From Aquanectria penicillioides (lineage: Eukaryota > Ascomycota > Sordariomycetes > Hypocreales > Nectriaceae): a stretch of DNA of 64,000 nucleotides. A model generated the notes under the pieces. That model did no database searches. It saw only the letters and a list, made by a program, of their open reading frames with translations, and was not told the origin of the DNA. The stretch is from positions 1,860,001 through 1,924,000 of the forward strand of contig PYIU01000004.1 of the NCBI GenBank assembly GCA_003415625.1, written 5' to 3'. The translations under genes and the position numbers were made by a program. This document shows positions 55,114 to 64,000 of the stretch, piece after piece; within the stretch, counting starts at the first letter, position 1, and the number at the start of each line of letters is the position of its first letter.

Positions 55114-58077
55114 TGCGTGAGGACAAATGGGCGCGTAGCGGCAGGTTGGGGAGAATTGAAACTGCTCCGACACCACGACGTTTTCTCCGGTCGTGTGGGA
55201 TGGTTGAAGAGGGACGGAGCTCTGGCGTTGGTCGAAGCTCGGCTTCTTGATTGACGGCGGTTAGTCCATGACGTGAACCCGCGGGTGGGTGAGCCAATCA
55301 GATTGCGCGATTAACCGGGGAGCCACGGCCGCCGGTGCCCGGGGACGGGGACGGGGCTTGGACGGGAGGGCGGATACGCGACGTCGGCATCTCTAATTAA
55401 TCAATGCGAAGAGAAATGTTTGCTGGCGGGTGCGGATGAGACAATGGTAGACAGAAACCCAGCTAAGAAGTTCCCGCATCTTGGTTGTCCGGGCGGGCGT
55501 GTGGATGTCGAGTCAACCATGGCATTCTTGCAGCTGAAGCAGTCTTCACGTTGTCCCGTGATCAAAATGAAAATTCCTTGAAGGAGGCCTCTATTGGTCG
55601 CAAGGGCAGAAACGGCTATGCTAGATGGAACTCTTGCATCACAAAGCGCATTCTTTCATTGTTAGATCCGCATTGACTTTCATGCGTCCAAATGTGGGTT
55701 GTCAGCCGCCCAGCGTTATACCACAATGGGGCCCATGTCTAATTGGGACAGCCCGTTCCTGGGAACTCCCATGTGAGATGGGTTGTCTCTCCAACTCCCA
55801 TGTCTCGCTGATTGGGGTAGGGGGCGAATGTACCGAGGTGGAGTCCTCGCGGAGAGCAGGCTCGAGATCTGAGGTAATCCAAGACAATGGCGTCAGGAGC
55901 ATGTCTGATTGATGAGGCTCACGACGCCTAGTTCCTCCTCGAGACGACGTTGGCGTGTCCCTCTCTGGAACCACTGCCCAAGCCCACTTCCTGTTGAGGC
56001 ATAGTTGTCATGGACATCGGGCGTCAGCGGGGAGACGATGCTCGAATCGAGATGCTCGAGACGAGGCAGCCCAGATGTTCGCAGCAAAGGCATGACACGG
56101 ATGGTCTCTGAGGGGTTCTCGTTCCGTTCTGGGAAAAGACGGACATGTCCAGCAGCTTGGTGATGGTGGGGAGGTGGTGCTAGCTGCAGCCCACGGATGT
56201 ACCTTGCATTGTCCCCGGATCGGGACCAAACATGTCAGGAATAGGGGGCCGGGTGGTGTAGATGTCAGAGGTGCCGGGTGAGAGCGGCATTCGTGGGTTC
56301 GTAAGCTGTAACGATGGTCATGCTGCGAATTGAGGCCTGAATGGTTCGTATGGGCTCGGATTTTTGTTATTTTTATTTTTTATTTTTAGTCTTGTTTCAT
56401 CGGTCAAACGATGAAGCGGAGCCTGCTTCACAAACCCTAAGTTGACAACAGCGAGCTGGTCTCCACCAACTTACGCAGTGGACTCATCATCGTCAACGTT
56501 TCTTCTTTGTCTTCTGACGTGGACGCCTGTGGCGTTGATGCTAAGGTCCAACCAAGGGGGGGATGGATGATGGTGGCGAACCAGTGGACGGGCGGGAGAC
56601 AGAGCGGGGGGGAGGGAGGGGGAGGGGAGCCACTGAGACGAAAGAGCCCAGAGACTCCAGACAGGCGTTTTGGAAGGGAAACAAAACAAAACGGAAACCA
56701 ATTAAGGTGCGACCCGGACATGACCTCTGGAAACAGGTTGGGCAGGGTGGCATCCGGGGATTCGCAAACGAGGCTTTCATCTCGGTAGTTTTTAGGTGTT
56801 AGCAGCTGTGATAAGCGTCCAATTTTGACCACGGCTGACTGTTTCGAGCAGTGAAGCTCGTCCCAGGAACCGCCAGCGGCGCGCGGGTTTGGTTAGGGTA
56901 CCCATGGTTGCGCCACGCGCTCGGGAGGTGCCGCTAAGCAGCCCCCCGGCCTCACAGTCCACAGCGCGCCCATGTGCCATCCCATCTCACAGCGAGGTAG
57001 CACATATCTAGGTAGTACAGTCGGTGCTATGGTAGGCTGCTAGCTGGGCCCCGTGGCACTGACCCTGCAGCGCGGCCCTTCAGTGGGTTTGCGGCCCCCG
57101 CTGGCGGACGACTCGCAGGGGACTGCCCAGCACCGGGCCGTGAGACCAAGCCCAAACGGGGAGTGTCTTGTACCCTCGTCAGCTCTCTTCTGCGCAAGCT
57201 AGGCACGTACAGATAGGCTACGCAGACTTCGCTGCAGCGCTCTTTGCACAGCCGTCGTTTTTGGTACCCTCTGCCCTCTGTTGGCACCTACCACTTGCCC
57301 TGTCCCAGCCCGCACATCCACTAAAAAAAAAAAGGTACATAGTACGTAGCCCGCCCGGGCACCAGCCTCCCAAACCACCACCCCCCTTCTTCCCCTTCTA
57401 GACCTTCTCCACCCACCTTTTGGCTGGCTGGGACACTTCGACGTGCTCCCCCAAAAGAATCCATCGTCTCCCCCAGACTTGTTCAGGAAAAAAACTTCTT
57501 TTTTTTACCTTTTCCCACAAACTCAGCGCGGTAGTTGACACGTACACCTCGTCGCCGCTTCCCTCGCTCCTAGCCCGTCTTGCCCGCCTCCGTTTGCCAT
57601 CGCACCCGCGTCCATCTGCGCCGCAATTGCGTCTCGCGACCCGGCCCATCGCCAGTTCCCAAAAGCACGCCACGCCACGGCTAAACCCTTGCAACCACAG
57701 AGCCACCCACCCCCTGTTCGCTCGCGCTTTGCCCTCTGCCTTTCCAACTTCGGTCGCCGTACCTGACAGGCTACGACCCTGAACTGAGGAACCGTTGCTC
57801 TCCTTTCCAAACGCCTCGTCTCTGTGTTTCTGCGGGGACTCGAAACTTTGCTTCGTCATCTCCCGCCTTCCTGGCCTGCCCATTTTCAGTTTCAAATCTC
57901 AATCTCGGCTTCGACCTCGACCTCGACCCCTGTGAGAGCTCATCGCCGTGGCACTGAACCTTCAGCTGGCTCATCGACTCTCCTCGTCCTCCGCGCCGCA
58001 TTCTCGTCCCCTTTCCGTCCTCTCCCCCCGATCCAAATTCGCCCACCCCCAGATCCTTCGCGATCCAACCATTCGCA
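55114..58077. other. 3-kb spacer, divergent upstream regions
   Basis: Between etr1 (-) and the gene at 58078 (+). No coding unit can be supported. The region holds an (ATTTTT)n block near 56363–56389, a G-rich stretch near 56593–56627, a TAGGTA-type motif near 57008–57016, an A-run near 57322–57333 and a long C/T-rich stretch from about 57360 to 58077 that reads like an extended 5' leader. Open frames on the minus strand at 57398–58391 mirror the pyrimidine-rich leader. Confidence 0.45.
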
Positions 58078-58704
58078 ATGCCGACTCTCATCAATAGCGG
58101 TTCCCGTTTTGAGCTGCCCGCTCTCAACCTCAACTTTGGCAGCATTACCGACGGAACCGACATCCCTCCGCCTCCGGACTCCCCGGTACAGAAAGTCCCG
58201 ACGCCTCCCCAGACTCCTCCCCCCGCCAACAAGAACAAGGACAGCGTCAAGGAGTCCAATGAAGTCACCAAGACTGCTTCTACCAATGGTAATCTCGCTG
58301 GAACAAAGCGCACTGCAGATGATGTCGTCCCCTTGAGCCCGGCCGCGTCAAGCCGCCAAGGGAGCATCCGTCGCCTATTTAGCAAGACCACGTTGAATAA
58401 CAGTTACCTAGAGGGCCAGACGTCGAACGGGAATCTTGCAGTCGCCAACGGCGGGCGACCTACCAGCCAGAGCGGCTCCAGCTTCATGGATGAGCGCAAG
58501 GCCAAGAGGAGCAGCGGCTGGTTCCGACGGATAAGGACTGGAGACGCGAACAACAGGCGAGCCAGCACCGTCTACGAGAGTGCTCCTCCAACCCCGACCT
58601 ATAAGAAGTCGTCTGGCCCACCGCCTCCCATGATTCCCGAGTTGGCCGACCTCGAGAAGGACGACGGAAGCCTGGGCGATGATCTCTTCAAGAACATCAA
58701 GTAA
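58078..58704 (+). CDS. Low-complexity Ser/Pro/Asn-rich protein, unknown function
   Basis: A single frame of 208 residues from ATG at 58078 (context GCA ATG C). The start reads MPTLINSGSRFELPALNLNF then GSITDGTDIPPPPDSPVQKV, followed by PPQTPPPANKNK. The middle contains SRQGSIRRLFSKTTLNNSYL, and a second basic-aromatic block KAKRSSGWFRRIRTGDANNR; both RRLF and GWFRRIR-type patches with nearby Ser could be phosphorylation or membrane-association sites. The C-terminus has PPTPTYKKSSGPPPPMIPEL and an acidic DLEKDDGSLGDDLF end. I know of no domain here. The mix of ordered short motifs in a disordered chain, and a long pyrimidine-rich leader, fit an expressed regulatory-type protein. Probably conserved among related fungi, but that is a guess. 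Confidence 0.65.
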   Translation: MPTLINSGSRFELPALNLNFGSITDGTDIPPPPDSPVQKVPTPPQTPPPANKNKDSVKESNEVTKTASTNGNLAGTKRTADDVVPLSPAASSRQGSIRRLFSKTTLNNSYLEGQTSNGNLAVANGGRPTSQSGSSFMDERKAKRSSGWFRRIRTGDANNRRASTVYESAPPTPTYKKSSGPPPPMIPELADLEKDDGSLGDDLFKNIK

Positions 58705-60992
58705 TCAAACCCAGCGCGATTTGACGACAAACCAAAGCAACGCAGCAACCCCAATTAGCGTCATCCGTGCTGTTTTCATGCCCTCGTTTTTTGTGCTTCA
58801 TTTTTTCCATTTCAACGATTGAGACAGCTATACCATTTTTTCCATCATTTTTACTCCCTTTTCTGGACGAGCAACGACGCATCCGAGCCGACCGATGTTT
58901 GGGAACAATCCCCCCCCCCCCCCCCCTTGTTTCATTTTATTTATTTGAGCTTGAAGCTGAGCTGGGTTGAAGTAACATCTTGGAGACAAGATGTTTGACG
59001 AGATTAAAAAAAAGTGGAGGAAAAAAAGTCAACACACGAGGACGACGACGTGAAGGAGAAGGAGAAACATGGAGAGAGTAGAGCGTGAGGCAGGCTCATC
59101 GAGATACCCAGCTCGTTTTGCGAGCTCATTTATCTGGCATGCGACATTATGGACATTTCTTTTTTTTTAACCCTTTGGCATTTCTTATTTTCCAATCACC
59201 ACCACCTGGGACCGACTCGTCCTCGCTCATATTTCCTCTATTCATCATCATCATCACCACCTACGCACCACCAACAACCCCCAACCATCACCAATTATTT
59301 ACCACCGGGCAGAGGAGATTTCAAGAAAATGTCAACATAATTCAGTTTGGAATTGCGAGTGGCCGCTTCATCTATTTTTAGGAGGATGCAATTGATTGCT
59401 CCCCAGGTGTACATCTCTCTAGGTAAAAAGCTGTGCAGATAGCGGCCATTCTGGGACAATAGGTTGGGACTGTTTTTTTATTTTTATATTTTTAGCCCAA
59501 GGTTGTTGGGGAGGAGAGGATTACCTCGATTACGAGATAGAGCAACATCTTGGACTTGTGCTACATAGTATTTATTGAACACTTCACTTTTCTGCGTCCT
59601 CCCCAACCATTTAGTTCCTAATGACTGGAGTCAGGGTGCCGCTTGCATCAAAGTGAGAGACCCCTGTTGGCAATTTAATCATTCTCAAACCAGGCGTCGA
59701 TCTGGGGCGCTGACCATCTAAATCTTCAGATTTAATTTAGGACTGGGCTTGGACCAACTGATGTTTAAATTACCAACCCAAAGCGGAAGTCAATCTTGAT
59801 GAAATTGAAGCTGACTTGCGGGAGTAAACCTCATCCCGATTGCATGTTTGTTCTCCCTTTTGGGGTGACGCACATGCATCGATCGGGGTGTGTTTCTTTT
59901 TGCAGCAGATCCATGTTCCGGATAGACAGGCGACGTGCGGGATAGAGACCCATCGCCTCAGCTATAGTTGATGCATGAAGAACCACGCATGGACATAAGT
60001 GCCTATATTATAGTGATAAACCCAAATTCCTCGTTGGACGAGGTTGTTTGATTTTCGACGACACCCTGCAAACGCTCTGTCTGGTACGAGCGGCTAGATA
60101 ACGAGGGCCGTTGGTGAACTCGAATACGAGGTTTGCGCCGGGCGTGTAACTCGCACCAATGCCGAGAATCTAGATGGGCGGGTTTTCAACAGACGTCGGT
60201 GGCCTTTGCTTGATTATAGCAGTGCTGCTGTTACGGTTGCTTTCTTGATGAGGCAGGTCAGACGTCACACCACGAGGTTGCATGTGGAGTGGGATCAGAT
60301 GTCGTGTAAGTGGCACAAGCCCCCTCAAGTCTACTTGAAGCTTTCAATGCTGATCTGCGTTCTGGCCTTATTAGTCTTAATGGTCGGAAGACACGTACAT
60401 TGAAAAAAAAAAATTCGGTTAGCCTGTAATAATATTTCCCATGGCAAGCTACAAGTGTTCTCCATTTTTTCTCCCTTCCCAGCACTTACCAGCCGACTGC
60501 TATAAATGACTTTTGACGCAGGAAGCGCTGACAATAACAACAAAGCTAAGAAACGCTCGGATCTTAGTTTGGTATTGTGTTCTTAGCCGCCAAGTTTTCT
60601 TAGATCCTAGATGCTTGTAGAGTTGCATTTCGGCGGCGCCATTGTTGCACAGCGACTGAGAGGTTACACGACGCGGATGGCTACCCTGCATGGAAGCTTG
60701 AATGAAATACCGAAGTAGTAGCAATCCACTCAGCAACATGGATGCAGCTTGTTCTCTATCATCGGAAGTTGAATTTCCACCTCTCTATATTTTGTTGTAA
60801 CATTGGGTGCGAAAATTGACGAGGATGCTTACAACCATACTGTACATGTACACATGGGCTTACGTGTGCAAAGAGCTCGGCCTTAACCGCCAACGTATCG
60901 ATGCCGCCCTACAAGACGCCATTACGAAATAAATAGTGCTGAAATATATTGTGTATTTATCACGCTTTTTCCGCCAAAATATGGCATAAAAC
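58705..60992. other. 2.3-kb spacer
   Basis: Convergent 3' region of the 58078 gene (+) and the dehydrogenase at 60993 (-). It holds a C16-type tract near 58911–58926, T-runs near 59159–59169 and AT-rich stretches to 60,990. No gene or repeat family is recognised. Confidence 0.5.
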
Positions 60993-62042
60993 TTAGGCGC
61001 CCAGACCATCGGTCTTCAGTTGGTTGTACAACTCATTTTGGGCAGCCACATAACCCGGCACCAAGATGGCCTCGCCGGTTGGCGCTGGTGAATCAAACAA
61101 AGGCACAACTCTAGTCTTTCCCTTGGAAACCTCAAGGATGGTTCCGTCGCCGAGGTCATCATCGACGACCAGCTTCCACATGCCCTCTGCAATCTCCTCG
61201 GGCTCGATGAGCACGGTATCGGCATCCAACATCGAGGCCTTGGTAGGGTCGTCACGCCAAAGGGGAGTCTAAGAAAACCAAGTCAACATCCATCGACAAA
61301 CACTTTCAGCCATAAGAAGACCCGCTTACTCTGACGGCGCCGGGGGCCACGCATCCCACTCGGATGCCGAGCTGGTCTCGAAGACCTCCCAGCGATCGCA
61401 CAAAGCCGTGGAGACCGTGCTTGCTTGCGAAGTACAAGGGTGTGTTGATGCCAGACGTGTAACCGGCCATGCTGCCGACGTGCACCAGGACTCCCTTCTG
61501 CTTGTTCTTGGTCCAGTTGCTAATCGCAAGCTGGCTCAGACGAATAGGGGAGACAAGGTTCACATCCAGCACAGCGTAGTGGCCCGGGTCTGAGTCGGCA
61601 ACATCCCGCGAGACAGTATCAGGGTTGGTCTCCGTCTTGGGAGGCTCCCAGAACGAGGACCATTTAGGCTCGAAGAGGCCGGCGCCGGGAACTACAATGT
61701 CGACGGTGGAGAGCTTGTCCACGGCTGTCTTCCACATGTCTGTCAACTGAGGCCAAGACGCCACATTGGTCTTGTGGAAGAAAACTCCCGGCTTGCCATC
61801 GGCACCAGGGAAAGGATTCTGCTTAATCAACTCCTCGGCCTCTGGCTCGAGCTTGAGGTCGGCAATGAGAACCGAGAAGCCCTTGTTGACAAGTATCCGC
61901 ACAAAGGCGAGGTTAATGCCTGGCAAATGGCTTGTTAGTTCAGCTGCGGACATGCGACTAGCTCCAAACAGATGAGCTCTCTCTTCTTACCTGAGCCGCC
62001 GCCTGTGACAACAGCGCCCTTTCCTTTGTATGAGGCAGCCAT
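60993..62042 (-). CDS. NAD-type short-chain dehydrogenase/reductase (15-PGDH-like)
   Basis: Classical short-chain dehydrogenase. Minus-strand exons 62042–61991, 61919–61330 and 61268–60993 give 305 residues. The start MAASYKGKGAVVTGGGSGIN has the TGGGSGI cofactor loop, split by the first intron after GGGS. The second strand ends SVLIADLKLEPEAEE, with an Asp (D of IADL) where NAD-dependent members bind the adenosine ribose. The NNAG-type strand reads DIVVPGAGLFEP. The active site is complete: VLVHVGSMAGYTSG with the catalytic Ser, and PLYFASKHGLHGFVRSL with YxxxK. GCVAPGAVR|TPLWRDD spans the second intron, as usual for the PG motif. The C-terminal 60 residues (IAEGMWKLVVDDDLGDGTIL) match the substrate-binding end of this subgroup. 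The substrate is unknown; a secondary alcohol is likely. Confidence 0.9.
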
Positions 62043-62415
62043 CTTGGTTGAATTTTGAATAAAGAGAACAAAAAAAAAACAATGAGAATACCCGATGGAT
62101 TCTTCTGCAATTATTTAGAGTCCCGGAGGCGCGGCTGCGGCTATCTTCTTCCGACTCTGGGAAGTTTATAGCCCGATAATTCCGGAGTTTGTCACGAACG
62201 GGTCTTTGGCGGGGTGAGGAGTAGTAAAGCAGGACAGAAGTTGGGGAATCTGCGGGGTAGCTCGTGCTTAATTATTGAGGAGGACACCGCATCACATCAA
62301 CATGGGCCGGATATTGTTACGTATGTACGTATGCAGGGGAAATTTGTGAGATGGGCATGGCATTTTTGCTGCAACTAACATCGGGCAATCCTTGGTTGCA
62401 AGCTATTAACCGCCC
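62043..62415. other. Spacer between the dehydrogenase and Bor1-type genes
   Basis: Promoter and leader of the dehydrogenase (-) joined to the 3' flank of the transporter (-). An A9 run at about 62071–62079 is T-rich on the coding strand. Nothing else stands out. Confidence 0.5.
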
Positions 62416-64000
62416 TCAGCTCTTGGCCTTGGCCTTCTCCTCGTCCCCCGATCCTTGTAGATCGTCTGTGCTGCCCTCTGCATCCTCCGGCTTTCCCTCC
62501 CGGCACGCCCAACCATCCACTAATCGCAGCGTCTCGCGCCCCCACACCCTGTTCATTAGCGACAATCGTACGGGGACTAGAGCGATGATAATCAAGGGAA
62601 ACACGGGTGCCGCCACGGTGAGCGTTACGCCAAACACGATGCCAGTCAGGACAACTTGTGCAATCGTGTATGTGTGCATGCTGAGCCAAGAGACTCCCGG
62701 GGGCAAGCGGGGGAGCTCCGAAGGCGGCGTGAGCAGGTGACCGATCCTCTCCAGGATAGGGTTGACCGCGAGGGACTGGTAACCCATGAACATGAAGAGG
62801 CCAGCCAGCACGGACGTCTGGGCCAGCCCAAGCACCTTCTGAAGCGGGGGCGAGACGAAGACTAGGATAAGCGAGGCCTGAATGAAGTGAGAATACCGCT
62901 GCTCGTACGTCCTGGCTACTGGCCGGGGGGGTTGTCGCTCTCCGCCTTCCTCACCCGGCTCAGGGATCTCCAGGACGTAATGCATCAGCGACTCCGAGTG
63001 GAGAGGAGCCTGTGGAAGGAGTCCGTTGGCCGGAGGAATCCCAAGAATGCCGCAGATAATAGTCGTGGTGCCCAGAAGCGCAATATCCACACGCATATCC
63101 TCCAGGTTTCTTGGTGCCATATCGCTGCACCGTGCAAATGATGCTGCTGATTTCGTGATCAAAGTAAAATAGGATTGTGATGATGGCACCTGGGATTATG
63201 GACAGGAAGATCCACTCAATGGGCAGCTCCCAGAACCGGACAAAAAAGGTTGTGCGTTCGGGATTGGTGGGCCTGAAGGATGTCTGGACCTCGAGACGCT
63301 CGTGGTCAAGAGATGCCAGCTCCCCAATGTATGGGATACCAATCCAGAATACAATTGAGATGGCCGCAGCATACTCCGTCAACCCAAGGCGGACATATTT
63401 ATGAAACAGAGGCTTCCAAGAGTTGGCAGTGGAAAGGACGATGGCAAAGATACACGTGCCAAATGCTCCGATGATGGCGTACAGGAAAGCTGCAAGCGAA
63501 ACTCTCGTATGGGTACGTTTCAGCTCCATGGCCGCCTTGTGGAAGTAGATGACACTGTTCAGCAGCGAAAAGATGTCGGCGCTGAAGTGGGTGACATACT
63601 GCATCGTCCAATCATGAGCGTTGAAGATGGCGAGAAGGTAGTGCATCCAGCCAGCGTGAATGAGAGACCAGGCCATGACTGGCAGAAACTTGACCTAGGA
63701 GCAGGTGAGAGAAGCTTTTCAAGGTAGCCGAACTAGGACTTACATGAAAGTGTTCCTCGCATAGTTTATACATGTTCTCAGCAAGAACCGAAAATGGACC
63801 CGTGACGCCAAGAATGGTCAGGGGCTGCCCAGAGAACCTGTCGAGAATGAGAAATGGGCTCAAACAGATAGTGGCAACATGGTTTGAGCAACTCACAGCG
63901 AGAAGACGAGACCGCAAAGTCCTGTGCTGAAGACAACTTCGATGGTGCCCCATGATTTGCCCGTTAGAACGTATAAGTCGCTGGCAAAGGTGATTCCCGG
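62416..64000 (-). CDS. BOR1: Bor1-type borate/anion transporter (SLC4-like), partial, one frame break
   Basis: Membrane exporter of borate or bicarbonate-like anions. The 5' end lies beyond the right edge; visible minus-strand exons are 64000–63897, 63837–63744 and 63694–62416. Family blocks include TGKSWGTIEVVFSTGLCGLV, FSGQPLTILGVTGPFSVLAE, NMYKLCEEHFH|VKFLPVMAW and FYFDHEISSIICTV, then KKPGGYA and DIALLGTTTIICGILGIPPA with NGLLPQAPLH, and the late MFMGYQSLAVNPILERI. At least ten hydrophobic spans are visible. Between KKPGGYA and DIALLG the frame shifts by one: removing one base near 63086–63094 restores it and would place a Trp (conserved KP.G..WD) at the join. The C-terminal tail is charged (EDAEGSTDDLQGSGDEEKAK) and probably cytosolic. 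Family is firm; the break is either a sequence error or a lesion. Confidence 0.88.

Noticed and set aside
1..64000. Secondary-metabolite or other functional gene cluster
   Set aside because: The genes are unrelated housekeeping and signalling functions on both strands, with no synthase, transporter–regulator set or shared theme beyond chance.

Overview
This window comes from a filamentous ascomycete. The evidence is protein-coding genes interrupted by short GT–AG introns (mostly 49–112 nt), long low-complexity spacers full of poly-T, CT/GA and C/G tracts, and a set of fungal housekeeping proteins: Pal1, a Rom2-type RhoGEF, Vps34, Nse4, a V-ATPase proteolipid and an Etr1-type enoyl reductase. 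The protein sequences look most like Sordariomycetes, possibly Hypocreales; that placement is an impression, since no search could be run. I see no rRNA, tRNA, CRISPR array, transposase or reverse transcriptase.

Layout. 1–10 kb: a tail-anchored inositol-polyphosphate 5-phosphatase (+), a cAMP-dependent protein kinase catalytic subunit (-), then a gene-poor 4 kb. 10–19 kb: a small protein with an acylation-type N-terminus (+), a GRAM/TBC/EF-hand Rab GAP (+), a Nudix hydrolase (-) and a divergent short-chain dehydrogenase (+). 19–29 kb: a long spacer, then Pal1 (+) and a RecA-like protein without a visible Walker A motif (+). 29–37 kb: a Rom2-type RhoGEF (-), V-ATPase subunit c in six exons (+) and a proline-rich unknown (-). 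37–48 kb: a 3.2 kb spacer, Nse4 (+), a two-membrane-segment coiled-coil unknown (+), a DUF4336-type protein (+) and a striking 76-bp-arm fold-back. 48–64 kb: Vps34 (+), a 434-residue unknown (+), Etr1 (-), a low-complexity unknown (+), an NAD-type short-chain dehydrogenase (-) and a Bor1-type transporter (-) that runs off the right edge.

The genes form no biosynthetic cluster. Several shared themes (phosphoinositide metabolism, vacuole/endosome function, Rho and PKA signalling, polarity) are typical of any fungal chromosome arm and probably coincidental. The two most notable signals are: (1) single-base frame breaks in six otherwise intact conserved genes, five of them in G/C homopolymers that one added base would repair, which points to sequence error more than to biology; and (2) a nearly perfect 189-nt hairpin about 210 bp upstream of vps34, flanked by a possible 7-bp target duplication.

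Exon boundaries were worked out by hand from splice consensus, reading frame and family conservation.
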